In this document: piece after piece, positions 45,735 through 55,409 of the stretch
Layout: each line of letters begins with the position of its first letter
Numbering within the stretch: the first letter of the stretch is position 1
From: CAVSKL01 sp963728475 [NCBI: Candidatus Eiseniibacteriota bacterium]
GTDB lineage: Bacteria; Eisenbacteria; RBG-16-71-46; JABDJR01
Assembly (NCBI GenBank): GCA_963728475.1
Contig: CAVSKL010000001.1
Span: 682,001 to 746,000 of the forward strand
DNA: 64,000 bases
Reading direction: 5' to 3'
Notes under the pieces: generated by a model
Told to the model about the DNA's origin: nothing
Seen by the model: only the letters and a program-made list of their open reading frames with translations
Databases searched by the model: none
Position numbers and translations under genes: made by a program

Positions 45735-46187
45735 TCAGGGGAGGCGCTCGAGCTGATAACGATGGCGCATGGGATGCAGAACGGCGTGCTCGAGCATGGA
45801 CTCCACGCTGAGGTCCACCCCCGCGCTGGTGGGATGGGCGGGCCGGAAGAAGCGCTCCTCCTCCACTCCGGCGAGCGGCGTCTTCCAGCGCTCGAGGAGC
45901 GTCTCCAGATAGGCTTCCGCCCGCGCGGCGAGGGCGGCGGCCTCGGGCGGCTCCGCAAGGCCCGGGTCGGGCAGCTCCAACGAGCGGCACATCCAGCGCA
46001 GATAGCCGCGGGCGGCGCCGAGAACGTGCCGGAGGAGGAGCTCATACGAGACGTAGTCGGGATCTTGGGTGGCGGGAAGGGCCGCGCCGCGTCCGCGGGC
46101 GTCCTCCCACTCGGCCAGGAATGCACGCATCTCGCGTTCGTGAAGCGCCACCATGGCCGCCGCGCCGGCGTACCGATAGGTCTCCAT
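45735..46187 (-). CDS. DinB-like four-helix protein
   Basis: 150 residues from ATG 46187 with GGAGG 5 bases upstream. Helical throughout: AAAMVALHEREMRAFLAEWEDARG, YVSYELLLRHVLGAARGYLRWM, LEHAVLHPMRHRYQLERL. The His residues in LLRHV, EHAVLHPMRH are the usual metal ligands of DinB/YfiT proteins. Possible thiol-transferase or hydrolase; no clear partner. Confidence 0.75.
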   Translation of the reverse strand: METYRYAGAAAMVALHEREMRAFLAEWEDARGRGAALPATQDPDYVSYELLLRHVLGAARGYLRWMCRSLELPDPGLAEPPEAAALAARAEAYLETLLERWKTPLAGVEEERFFRPAHPTSAGVDLSVESMLEHAVLHPMRHRYQLERLP

Positions 46188-46279
46188 CGCCGCCTCCACT
46201 GGTCCTGAGTACCACCAACCCCGGAGCGGCCCTCGCTCCGGGGGGATTCACCCGGCCGCCGGCCGCTCCCGCGGGTCGT

Positions 46280-46321
46280 GGGCGAAGGGCGAAGGGCGAC
46301 GGGCGAAGGGCGAAGGGCGAC
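46280..46321. repeat. Heptamer tandem repeat
   Basis: Six copies of GGGCGAA/C arranged as a 21-base unit twice (two GGGCGAA then GGGCGAC). In the non-coding 320 bases upstream of the EamA gene. The same gap has GCGCGCTCCGCGCCGCAT-like blocks repeated around 46415-46495. Confidence 0.8.
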
Positions 46322-46510
46322 CTCGACGCTACCAGATCCCCGCGCCGGAGGGGAGCGGGTTCGCGCGGCGGTGGGGCCCCGGAAGGGGCCGCCGCGCGGC
46401 CGGTCTGGTATCCTCGCGCGCTCCGCGCCGCATCCGGCTCCGCATGATGCGCTCCGCACCACATCCGGTGCGACGCGGCGCGCTCCGCGCCGCATGGAGG
46501 GACGACCGCG

Positions 46511-47431
46511 TTGACCAAGACCACCACCCGGCCGCGCCTCTCCGCCGGCCTCCGCTACATGGTGCTGGCGGCGTTCTTCTTCAGCCTCATGAGCCTTACC
46601 GTGAAGCTGGCCGGCCGCCGGCTTCCCGCCACCGAGATCGTGTTCGCCCGGGCGCTGGTCAGCCTGGTTGCGACCTGGATCTTGCTCCGCCGGGCGCGGG
46701 TGCCGCTGTGGGGACATCGCAAGGGGCTCCTGGCCTTCCGCGGCCTGGCCGGGTTCGGCGGGCTCATCTGCTTCTTCTGGGCGGTGACGAAACTGCCCCT
46801 GGCCGACGTCACCGTGATTCACTTCACCAACCCGGTCTTCACCGCGATCTTCGCCGCGCTGTTCCTCGAGGAGCGCATCGGACGCGCCGAGACCGCCGGG
46901 CTGGCCCTGAGCCTGGCCGGGCTGGTGCTGGTCGCCCAGCCGTCGTTCCTGTTCGGGGGCGCTTCTTCGGGACTGGACCTCGTCGCGGTGGGGGTGGCGC
47001 TTCTGGGCGCGCTCTTCGCCGCCGCCGCCTACACGGTGGTGCGGAAGCTCGGCGAGACCGAGCATCACCTGATGGTCGTCTTCTATTTTCCGCTGGTGGC
47101 CACGCCGGCCTCGGTGCCGCTCCTCTGGCATCACGCGCTGGTCCCGACCCCGGCCGAACTCCTGTTGCTCCTGGCGGTGGGGCTCTGCACCCAGATCGCG
47201 CAGGTGTACCTCACCAAGGGCCTCCACGCCGAGCGCGCGGGGAAGGCGATGTCCATGAGCTACGTCCAGATCGTGTTCGCGGCGGCGTGGGGATTCCTGT
47301 TCTTCCACGAGGTGCCGGGCCTGCTCAGCGCGGCCGGGGCGCTCCTCATCGTGGCCGGAACCCTGGTGGTGAGCCGGGCGCGGACGGACGCGGGAGCGGC
47401 CCCCACCGGCGGCCCCGAGGCGCGGGAGTAG
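46511..47431 (+). CDS. EamA/DMT family transporter
   Basis: 306 residues from TTG 46511, with GGAGGG about 9 bases upstream. Ten helices in two EamA halves (YMVLAAFFFSLMSLTVKLAGRRLPATEIVFARALVSLV, LAGFGGLICFFWAVTKLPLADVTVIHFTNPVFTAIFAALFLEERI; second half from about 145, with GLHAERAGKAMSMSYVQIVFAAAWGFLFFHEVP). Drug/metabolite exporter; substrate not given by sequence. Confidence 0.9.
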   Translation: MTKTTTRPRLSAGLRYMVLAAFFFSLMSLTVKLAGRRLPATEIVFARALVSLVATWILLRRARVPLWGHRKGLLAFRGLAGFGGLICFFWAVTKLPLADVTVIHFTNPVFTAIFAALFLEERIGRAETAGLALSLAGLVLVAQPSFLFGGASSGLDLVAVGVALLGALFAAAAYTVVRKLGETEHHLMVVFYFPLVATPASVPLLWHHALVPTPAELLLLLAVGLCTQIAQVYLTKGLHAERAGKAMSMSYVQIVFAAAWGFLFFHEVPGLLSAAGALLIVAGTLVVSRARTDAGAAPTGGPEARE

Positions 47432-47589
47432 CGGCCCGAGGCCTCGGAGGAGGGGCGCCGGCCGGCGGGTTTGGTGGGGCGGCGCGCTCTCTGCTATTCT
47501 CTTCCGTTCGCCGGGGAGGGGCGAATCCGCCGGCCCCGCGATGTCCTCTCGTCCGCATCCCGTCCTCGAAGCACCTGGAGGAGGCCCCC

Positions 47590-50535
47590 TTGGATCTCGA
47601 CCGGCACCCCTACGCGTCGTTCCTCCACCGGGTCGCCAAGCCCGCCCGCTACACCGGGGGCGAGGTGAACGAGCGGGTGAAGGACCCGGGGTCGGTGGAC
47701 GTGCGGATGGCCCTGGGTTTCCCCGACGTCTACGACATCGGGATGAGCCACCTGGGGACCAAGATTCTCTACAAGCTCCTCAACGACCACCCCCGGATCG
47801 CGGCCGAGCGCGCGTTCTGCCCGTGGGTGGACATGGAGGCCGAGCTGCGCGCGCGCGGGCTGCCGCTGGTCTCGCTCGAGACCGCCACGCCGCTCGCGGA
47901 CTTCGACGTGGTGGGGTTCTCGCTCCAGTACGAACTCACCTTCACCAACGTGCTCACCATGCTCGACCTGGCGGGCATACCGCTCCGGGCCGCCGACCGG
48001 GGCGAGGGCGCCCCGCTGGTGATCGCGGGGGGCCCGGTGGCCACCCAGCCGGAACCGGTGGCGCCGTTTCTGGACGCGCTCCTGATCGGCGACGCCGAGG
48101 AGCGGCTGCCGGAGATGCTCTTGAAGGTGGCGGAGCGGAAACGAGCCGGCGCCTCGCGCGGGGACCTCTTGCGCGCGATCGCGGCCGTGGAGGGCTTCTA
48201 CGTGCCCGCCCTCTACGCGACCGGGCTCGACGAGCGGACCGGGTTCGTGGTGGTGGGCGAGCCCCTCGACCCGGCCGCGCCTCCCCGCGTGAAGCGGGCG
48301 GTGGTGGAGGACCTCAACCGCTACCCCTTCCCCGACGACGCCCCGGTGGCGGCGGCGGAGGCGATCTTCGACCGCATGGCCATCGAGATCGCGCGCGGTT
48401 GCACCGAGGGCTGCCGATTCTGCCAGGCGGGCATGATCTACCGTCCGGTCCGCGAGCGCGATCCCGAGGAGATCGTGGACACGGTGGTGCGCGCGGTGAA
48501 GAAGGGGGGCTACGACGAGGTCGGCCTCACCACCCTCTCCACCGCCGACTACTCCTGCATCTCGCCCCTCATCAAGAAGGTGATGGAGCGGCTCCGGGCG
48601 GAGAAGGTCTCGCTCTCGGTGGCGTCGCTCCGCGCCTACGGGCTGGACGAGGACCTCTTCGACGAGATCAAGTCGGTGCGCGCGACCGGGCTCACCTTCG
48701 CCCCGGAGGCCGGCACCCAGCGCATGCGGAACGTGATCAGCAAGAACATCACCGACGAGGACCTGGACCGCACCGCCCACCGCGTGTTCAGCCGCGGCTG
48801 GCGGCGGATGAAGCTCTACTTCATGATCGGGCTGCCCACCGAGACCGACGAGGACGTGGCCGGAATCATGGAGACCGGCCGCCGCATGCGCGAAGTGGGA
48901 ACCGAATACCACCCGCGCGGCGCGGTGGGGGTCACGGTGTCGGTGTCGAGCCACGTGCCAAAACCGCACACCCCCTTCCAGTGGTGCGCCATGGATACGA
49001 TCGAGGAGATCGAGCGCAAGCAGGACACGCTCCGCGACCTGGCCCGCCGGCACCGCCTGGAGTTCCGCCGCCACGACCCGCGCACCACCTTCCTGGAATG
49101 CCTCCTGGGCCGCGGCGACCGCCGGATGGCGGACGTGGTGGAGGACGTCTGGCGCCGGGGGGCGCGGTTCGACTCCTGGGACGAGCAGTTGCGCTGGAGC
49201 GCCTGGACCGAGGCCCTGGCCGCCCATCCCGACATCCCCTACGAGCTGTTCCTGGGCACGCTTCCGGTGGACGGGAGGCTCCCCTGGGACCACCTGGACA
49301 TCGGGCTGGAGCCGAAGTTCCTGGCCACCGAGTACCGGCGCGCCTTGAGGTCCAAGGCGTCCCCCCCATGCGGGAAGCCGGTGGGGGCGCAGGTCCACCA
49401 CACCAATCTGGCCGGCCACGAGGCCGACGAGCGGGTCCTGGTCTGCTACCACTGCGGGGTGGAGTGCGACATGACGCGGATGCGCGAGGAGCGCGGCGCG
49501 TTCCTGCGCAAGCTCGGCGCCTACGCGCCGCCGGCCTTGCGCGCCTACGTGGAGACCACCGAGGTTCCGTCCCCGGTGTCGAAGGGCCTGGTGGCCGGCG
49601 TGGAGGTGCCGCCCTCGGTGTCTGAGCCCGCCGCCGCCGGGAGCGGGCCGGCGGCGCCGGCGGGACGCCGGACCGAGAACGGCGGGCGCGAGGAGCTTCC
49701 CCGGGGAAACCGGATCCGCCGCAAGCACGACCCTCAGCGCGACGGCGCCGCCCCCCACGACTTCCGGCAAGGCGAACCGCGCCGGTACCGCATCCGCTTC
49801 GCCAAGACCGGGGTGGCCGCGCTGACCGGGCACCTCGATCTGGTGCGCGCGCTCCCGCGGATCCTGCGCCGCGCCGGCGTCGACCCGTACTACAGCGAGG
49901 GGTACCACCCCAAGCCGGTGATGGAGTTCTCGCCGCCGTTGCCGCTGGGGGTGCGGAGCCTGGACGAGCTGGTGGACCTTTCGCTGGCCGAGGAACTCGA
50001 CCCGCGCGAACTGCTGGACCGGCTCCGCGCCCACGCCCCGGACGGAATGGACTTCGTGGCGGCGGCGCGGCTGGCCGGAGGCGCGCGCAAGCTCTCGCGC
50101 GAGCTGGCGGCGGCGGAGTACGTGGTGCGCCTCGACCGGGAGCTTCTGGACCGCGGCGGTCTGGACGCGCCGGCCCTCGACCGCGCCCCGGGCGATTTCC
50201 TGGCCCGCGCGGAGGCCCCCTGGCCGGTGACCCGGAAGCGCGTCGAGAAGACGGTGGACCTCCGCCCGGAGGTGATCGCGGTGGAGTGGATCGCCGGGTC
50301 CGCGCTCCCCGGGGATCTCCGGAGCTTTGCCCGGCCCCGCGCCCGGTATCTGAGGACCGTGCTCCACCTGGACACCCCCGGCCACGCCCGGCCGGAGGAG
50401 GTGGCGGCGGCGCTCCTCGGAAACGACCCCGGGATCGAGACCCTGCACCTGGCCCGCACCGGGTTGTTGAAGCGCGCCGGCGACGGTCTCGCGCCTGTCC
50501 TTCCCGTCGCCGAGGCCTCGGCGGTGGGCGCTTAG
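47590..50535 (+). CDS. TIGR03960 B12-binding radical SAM protein fused to TIGR03936/DUF2344 domain
   Basis: 981 residues from TTG 47590 (GGAGGAGG 5 bases upstream). N-terminal B12-binding-like region (YDIGMSHLGTKILYKLLND ... VGFSLQYELTFTNVLTMLDLAGIPL), radical SAM cluster ARGCTEGCRFCQAG (CxxxCxxC) about residue 270, and a C-terminal part from about 740 (YRIRFAKTGVAALTGHLDLVRALPRILRRAGVDPYYSEGYHPKPVMEFSPPLPLG), the DUF2344 domain. The two parts are joined by a low-complexity linker with a Cys-rich tail (CYHCGVECD). Often next to RNase G or ribosomal genes, not here. Substrate unknown. Confidence 0.93.
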   Translation: MDLDRHPYASFLHRVAKPARYTGGEVNERVKDPGSVDVRMALGFPDVYDIGMSHLGTKILYKLLNDHPRIAAERAFCPWVDMEAELRARGLPLVSLETATPLADFDVVGFSLQYELTFTNVLTMLDLAGIPLRAADRGEGAPLVIAGGPVATQPEPVAPFLDALLIGDAEERLPEMLLKVAERKRAGASRGDLLRAIAAVEGFYVPALYATGLDERTGFVVVGEPLDPAAPPRVKRAVVEDLNRYPFPDDAPVAAAEAIFDRMAIEIARGCTEGCRFCQAGMIYRPVRERDPEEIVDTVVRAVKKGGYDEVGLTTLSTADYSCISPLIKKVMERLRAEKVSLSVASLRAYGLDEDLFDEIKSVRATGLTFAPEAGTQRMRNVISKNITDEDLDRTAHRVFSRGWRRMKLYFMIGLPTETDEDVAGIMETGRRMREVGTEYHPRGAVGVTVSVSSHVPKPHTPFQWCAMDTIEEIERKQDTLRDLARRHRLEFRRHDPRTTFLECLLGRGDRRMADVVEDVWRRGARFDSWDEQLRWSAWTEALAAHPDIPYELFLGTLPVDGRLPWDHLDIGLEPKFLATEYRRALRSKASPPCGKPVGAQVHHTNLAGHEADERVLVCYHCGVECDMTRMREERGAFLRKLGAYAPPALRAYVETTEVPSPVSKGLVAGVEVPPSVSEPAAAGSGPAAPAGRRTENGGREELPRGNRIRRKHDPQRDGAAPHDFRQGEPRRYRIRFAKTGVAALTGHLDLVRALPRILRRAGVDPYYSEGYHPKPVMEFSPPLPLGVRSLDELVDLSLAEELDPRELLDRLRAHAPDGMDFVAAARLAGGARKLSRELAAAEYVVRLDRELLDRGGLDAPALDRAPGDFLARAEAPWPVTRKRVEKTVDLRPEVIAVEWIAGSALPGDLRSFARPRARYLRTVLHLDTPGHARPEEVAAALLGNDPGIETLHLARTGLLKRAGDGLAPVLPVAEASAVGA

Positions 50536-50626
50536 AATCTCCCCTCACCGGCGGAACCGAGCACGCGCGGAGCGGCCCGAGGGGGGGGCGTCCGAACGCG
50601 GCCGGACCCGGTACCGCGACGCGCGG

Positions 50627-51637
50627 CTAGCTCACGTCCATCAGCTTGACCCGGTTCATCCCGCCGTTCTTGGCCGACTCCACCGCGCTCTCAGCGGCGT
50701 GGAGGATGGCCTCCATGTCGAACTCGTTCCCCCCGGCCACCGTCACCAGGCCCACCGAGATGGTGACCCCGAACTCGCCGGCGTCGCTCTCGAACGACAA
50801 TTCGGCCACCCGGCGGCGGAGACGCTCGGCCAGGAACTGCGCGTTGGCGCGGTCGGTGTGCGGGCAAAGAACCAGGAACGCCTCCCCCTCGTAGCGCGCC
50901 GCCAGGTCCGAGGTCCGGGTCTGGTCGCCGACGGTCTCGGCCACCCGGCGGATGACCTCGTCCCCCTTCTCCTGCCCGTACTCCTCGTTCACCAGGGTCA
51001 TGTGGTCGATGTCGAAGAGGAGGAGCGTGAGCGGCTCGTCGTAGCGGATGGCCCGCGCCACCTCCCCTTCGGCCCGCTCCAGCACCGCCCTCCGGTTGAG
51101 GAGTCCGGTGAGCTCGTCCCTCGAGGCCTGGCTCTCGATCTGCTCGCGGAGCCGCGCGATCTCCTTGGCCCGCCGGTCGGTGTCCTGGCTGGCCCGCTCC
51201 AGTGCCGCCCGGAGCCGGCTCACCTCCTCGCCCGAGGAGGGCGCCGCCTCGGCGGCCGATTCGCGGCCGATCCCCACGAACGCGCGGCAGGTTCCGGCCT
51301 CGTCCATGCAGGCGACCCACGAATAGGTCACGCTGACCGCCTCGCCGTCGGTCCGATGATGGAAGATGTCCAGCCGGCGATGCTCGCCGTCTCCCTGGCG
51401 GAGCGCCTCGAACACCTCGCGAGCCTTCGAAAGCGAAAACCGCTCGATGGTGTCCAGGAACGAGACGTGCTTGTCCGGCTCGAACCCCACGGTGCGGCGA
51501 AAGGTCTCGCCCGCGATCTTCACCCGCAGTTCGGGGTCGAGCACCACGAAGTATTCGGGCGCGTCGCGGAAGATGCTTTCGAGGATCTGGCCCAAGGGCG
51601 GAAGCGGTTGCGGTTCGGTCATCGGGATCCCCCTCAT
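50627..51637 (-). CDS. PAS-GGDEF protein with degenerate active site and intact I-site
   Basis: 336 residues from ATG 51637 (ATG 51622 is an equally good start). PAS domain at residues 20-125 (SIFRDAPEYFVVLDPELRVKIAGETFRRTVGFEP), a coiled coil at about 135-172, and a GGDEF domain from 175 (RDELTGLLNRRAVLERAE). The active-site motif is EGEAF (250-254) instead of GG(D/E)EF, so no cyclase activity is expected. The product-binding I-site RTSD (241-244) is present at the correct 5-residue distance. It could be a c-di-GMP receptor. Confidence 0.85.
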   Translation of the reverse strand: MRGIPMTEPQPLPPLGQILESIFRDAPEYFVVLDPELRVKIAGETFRRTVGFEPDKHVSFLDTIERFSLSKAREVFEALRQGDGEHRRLDIFHHRTDGEAVSVTYSWVACMDEAGTCRAFVGIGRESAAEAAPSSGEEVSRLRAALERASQDTDRRAKEIARLREQIESQASRDELTGLLNRRAVLERAEGEVARAIRYDEPLTLLLFDIDHMTLVNEEYGQEKGDEVIRRVAETVGDQTRTSDLAARYEGEAFLVLCPHTDRANAQFLAERLRRRVAELSFESDAGEFGVTISVGLVTVAGGNEFDMEAILHAAESAVESAKNGGMNRVKLMDVS

Positions 51638-51998
51638 GGTAACTCCGGTCCGGTCATCCGGTTATCGGCCGATCCGGCTTGGGGTTGAGGTTCGTTTCAC
51701 CCGCCGGGGAAAGGGGCCCCAAGCCCCCCCCGGCGGGGCCTCGGGGCCGGGTCCGAGGCCCCGCCGGGTTTCCGCCGCGCCCCGCCCCCCCGGACCGCCA
51801 ATTTCGATTGAATTTGTCCCGAATAGAGAATAATCTGCGGCTCGATCCGCGGGGGGCCGTCCGACCCCCTGCCCGTTTCGACAGGTCGCAGACCTGCCGC
51901 CGCCTCCCTGGGCCGGCACTCGTCCCCCATGCGACTTGCTCCGCGCGGACACGCGGCCGACGAGCGTCCGGACCTCGACCTCCGTGAAAGGACCCGTC

Positions 51999-54605
51999 AT
52001 GCTGAGGTTCGCGCGACTCCTGTGCCTGGTCTTACCCGCATCCCTGCTTCTCACCGCGGCCACCTTCCAGGACCGCTCGGCCAAGTCCGCCACCGGCGCC
52101 GCCCCCATCGCCGGGAACGGCCTCATCACCGGCAGCGGCACCTTCCGGTTCGACGGGCGGGTGGTGACCCCGCTCCTCGAGAAACTTCCGCCCGCCCCGG
52201 AGCGGGAGGCCTGTCCGGAGTGCCTGGAACAGGAGGCAGAGACGATCCCCATCGGCCCCGGCTACCGGCCCGAGCTGGCCGGCCCGAGGGTCCCCCAGAC
52301 CTTCCTGTCCTCCGCCTTGAAACCCCAGACCGCCCTGGCCCCCCAGGACTTCACCCTCTTCCGGAACATCGAGAACGTGGTGGGGGCCGCGCCCGGCGTG
52401 CCCGCGAATCAGGTCTCGGGCACCGACGAGCCCAGCCTGGCCTCGGACCGGAGCATCCTCTTCCTCACCGGCAACTGGTGGGCGGCGATCTCCCGGGACT
52501 CGGGGCTGAACTGGAGCTACATCGACCCCTACGGCTACCTGCCCCCGCCCCCCGGAGCGGACTCCACCACCTTCTGCTGCGACCAGGTCGCCTGGTACGA
52601 CACCAACACGGACCTTCTGTTCTGGCTCCGCCAGTACCGGGTGCGCGGGGCGGGGGACCGGAACATCCAGCGCATCGCGGTCGCGAAACACGTCCACGAG
52701 GCTCTGAACAACAACGCCATCACCTGGGACGTCTACACCACGTCCGCCGACAATTTCGGGCTCCCCGCCACCGGGTACCAGGTCGACTTTCCGGATCTGG
52801 CGGCAACAGGGTCCATGCTCTACGCGAGCACCAACATCTACGACCTCAACACCAACTCGCGGGTGGGAAGCGTGATCTACCGCACCGCGTTCGCGGATTT
52901 CGCCGACGGCACGCCCATCCACTACGACTACATGCGCACCGGCACCGAGGTGTCCACGCTACGCCTCTGCCAGGGCGCGACCGACATCATGTACTTCGCC
53001 GGGCACCGGAACAACACCACCCTCCGCGCCTATCTATGGGGCGACGTCCAGACCCCGGGTCAGATCGTGTGGGGCGACATCACCCATACCGGTTTCCCCA
53101 ACGGCGGCTGGAACGCCGCCGGCCCCGACGGGCGGAATTTCGCCCAGGGCTGCGACAACCGGATCCTGGGCGCGTATGTGCTCCATCCCACTTCCGGCGA
53201 CCCCGACACCTTCCTGGGATTCATGTGGAGCGTGGGCCTGGGAAACGGCTATGCCTATCCGTGGGTGCAGATCGTGGGAAGCCGGTCCGACGCCATCGTG
53301 GTCTCGGGGAGCGCGGGGGCCACGCTCGAGTCCGGCATCTGGAACAACGACTACGCCTGGATCTATCCCGCGGTGACTCCCAACCCGCGCGGCGACCTGG
53401 GGGGAACGGTCTGCGCCGGCGGCGGCGCCTTTCAGCCGGAAGCCCGGGTGTACATCGCCGACGGCGGGGACTGGAACGCCTGGGAGAGCCGGCTCATGGC
53501 CGCCAGCACCAGCGGCCCCCCCATCCCCGACGCCACCCACCCCTATCGCTGGGGCGACTTCTATACCGTGCGCCGCGCCAGCTGCGGCGCCCAGACCTGG
53601 ATCGCCGCCAACTACGTGCAGACCGGCCCCAACCCGGGGGACGGTCATCCGGTGGTCACCTGGTTCGGGCGCGAGGCCGACACCCCGCCCGCGGACATCG
53701 CCGCCACCATGGCCGTGGGGCCCACCGGCACCCTGGCCCCGGGGGCGGCGGTCAACGTCGACGTCAAGGTGACCAACGTCGGTATCGGCAACTCCACCCT
53801 GTTCACGGTGAAGTTCTACGCCTCGCCCGACTCGATCATCAATTACGAGGACTACTCGCTGGGTACGGAGAATCTGGGGCCGATCCCGGGCGGGACCTCG
53901 GTGGTCCTGCACCACGCCGCCAACCTTCCCCCGAACATTCCCGACGGCTTCTATCACGTCATCGTCTCGGCCACCAACCCCGGGGACTGCACCATCACCA
54001 ACGACGTCTCCATCGCCCCGGACTCGTTCGAAGTGGAGTCTCCGGTCCCGGTGGAGCTGGCATCGTTCGAGGTGGAGTCGGCCGCGGGCGGACTCCGCGT
54101 GACGTGGGCCTTCACGCCGGAATCCGACCTGGTGGCGGCGTCGGTGGAACGGGCGCCGGCGTCCGACGGACCCTGGAGTCCGGTGGCGGGGACGCCGGAG
54201 CGCGACGGCGAGGGGTACGCGCTCCTGGATCCGGCGGTCGAGCCAGGAACCGGCTACTGGTACCGGCTTCGCGCCGAGGATCGGGCGGGGGTGGCGAGGG
54301 TGTTCGGCCCGGTGGCCGCCCAGACCCCCCCGGGCGAGGCGGTCCTCCTCCGGGCGCGGCCGAACCCCTCCGACGGCGCGGTGGTGATCGACTTCACCCT
54401 CCCCGCCGACGGCCGGGTGAGCCTGCGGGTGTTCGACGTCCAGGGGAAGCAGGTGGCGCTACTCGCCGACGGACCCTTCCCCCGCGGTTCGCACACCCTG
54501 CGCTGGAAGGGAGCGCTCGATCCCGGCGCCGCGCGCGGGATCTACTTCGTGCGGCTGGCCACCGCGTCGGGGGTGGTCACCCGGAGCGTGACCCTGCTCC
54601 GCTGA
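51999..54605 (+). CDS. Large secreted protein with CARDB-like and FlgD/T9SS-type C-terminal domains
   Basis: 868 residues from ATG 51999; AAAGGA 6 bases upstream. Signal peptide MLRFARLLCLVLPASLLLTAATF. Residues 100-560 look like a sialidase/BNR-type propeller (GNWWAAISRDSGLNWSYID, RWGDFYTVRRA). A CARDB-like domain follows at about 570-650 (VNVDVKVTNVGIGNSTLFTVKFY). The C-terminal sorting module has LLRARPNPSDGAVVIDFTLP and GIYFVRLATASG. A likely cell-surface or exported enzyme or adhesin; substrate unknown. A perfect 11-bp hairpin follows the stop. Confidence 0.85.
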   Translation: MLRFARLLCLVLPASLLLTAATFQDRSAKSATGAAPIAGNGLITGSGTFRFDGRVVTPLLEKLPPAPEREACPECLEQEAETIPIGPGYRPELAGPRVPQTFLSSALKPQTALAPQDFTLFRNIENVVGAAPGVPANQVSGTDEPSLASDRSILFLTGNWWAAISRDSGLNWSYIDPYGYLPPPPGADSTTFCCDQVAWYDTNTDLLFWLRQYRVRGAGDRNIQRIAVAKHVHEALNNNAITWDVYTTSADNFGLPATGYQVDFPDLAATGSMLYASTNIYDLNTNSRVGSVIYRTAFADFADGTPIHYDYMRTGTEVSTLRLCQGATDIMYFAGHRNNTTLRAYLWGDVQTPGQIVWGDITHTGFPNGGWNAAGPDGRNFAQGCDNRILGAYVLHPTSGDPDTFLGFMWSVGLGNGYAYPWVQIVGSRSDAIVVSGSAGATLESGIWNNDYAWIYPAVTPNPRGDLGGTVCAGGGAFQPEARVYIADGGDWNAWESRLMAASTSGPPIPDATHPYRWGDFYTVRRASCGAQTWIAANYVQTGPNPGDGHPVVTWFGREADTPPADIAATMAVGPTGTLAPGAAVNVDVKVTNVGIGNSTLFTVKFYASPDSIINYEDYSLGTENLGPIPGGTSVVLHHAANLPPNIPDGFYHVIVSATNPGDCTITNDVSIAPDSFEVESPVPVELASFEVESAAGGLRVTWAFTPESDLVAASVERAPASDGPWSPVAGTPERDGEGYALLDPAVEPGTGYWYRLRAEDRAGVARVFGPVAAQTPPGEAVLLRARPNPSDGAVVIDFTLPADGRVSLRVFDVQGKQVALLADGPFPRGSHTLRWKGALDPGAARGIYFVRLATASGVVTRSVTLLR

Positions 54606-54614
54606 AGGCGGCCC

Positions 54615-54641
54615 GGGCGGGGGACCGGCCGTCCCCCGCCC
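54615..54641 (+). terminator. Hairpin terminator of the large secreted protein gene
   Basis: GGGCGGGGGAC and GTCCCCCGCCC pair perfectly over 11 bp with loop CGGCC, 10 bases after the stop. There is no T tract, so Rho-independent action is not certain. It lies between two convergent genes. Confidence 0.55.
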
Positions 54642-54701
54642 GCTTCGCCGTCGCGCGAAGTGACTCCGGCGCCGGAGTCAGCTATCGGAGTCGGGGCTCT
54701 A

Positions 54702-55175
54702 CTATTGCCCGTTCTGCATGCCCATTCCGGGCATGAGGTCCTTCTTGGCGGCGTTGATCCCCTGGCTCAGATGGTCCATGGAGGCGTGCATGTTCGACTG
54801 CATCTCGTCCCACGCCGAGGAATTGGAACCCATCATCTGCATCATGTTCTGATGCATATTCTGGGCCTGTGTCCGGAGGTCGGCGAGCTGCTTCTGGAGA
54901 AGATCGATCCTTCCCTGGGCCTCGTCCTTGGCCTGGCCGGAGAGGGTGGCGACCTGGGCCTGAAGCGCCTGGACATCCTTGTCCATGGCGTCGAGCTGGG
55001 TCTGCATGTTGGCCTGGAATTGTTGCATGCTCTGCTGGGTCTCGTCGGAGAGCTGGTTGTTCATGCCGGTCTGGCCGGTGTCGTTCTTGGAGGCGTCCTT
55101 GGAGGAACATCCGGCGAACACCAGGCCCAGACCAAGAACTCCGGCGGCGAGCAGGCGAAGAGTGCGTCCTGACAT
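54702..55175 (-). CDS. Coiled-coil lipoprotein
   Basis: 157 residues from ATG 55175; AAGGAGA 8 bases upstream. Lipobox FAGC about residue 23, then an almost purely helical, Gln/Met-rich sequence (QSMQQFQANMQTQLDAMDKDVQALQAQVATLSGQ ... MHQNMMQMMGS). Similar in style to sll1863-like stress coiled coils and Lpp-type proteins. Periplasmic; role unknown. Confidence 0.8.
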   Translation of the reverse strand: MSGRTLRLLAAGVLGLGLVFAGCSSKDASKNDTGQTGMNNQLSDETQQSMQQFQANMQTQLDAMDKDVQALQAQVATLSGQAKDEAQGRIDLLQKQLADLRTQAQNMHQNMMQMMGSNSSAWDEMQSNMHASMDHLSQGINAAKKDLMPGMGMQNGQ

Positions 55176-55409
55176 GGGAGAGTCTCCTTCATATTGAATA
55201 GCGGTGCGCGGCCCTCTGAAAACGATGCGCGAACGGTTCCGCCCGGCGTTCCCCGCGCCGCGCCGGGCGGACGACAAACCGTTTCTCAAAGTCCCAATCT
55301 TTCATAAAACCACCCCCGGTCGAGGTTGTCAAGCGCGGCCCCTGCCCGGGGGGCCCGGAACCCGGGCCGGCCCCTCCCCGCGCTCGCCGGAATCCGGGGC
55401 GGCGGCCCT

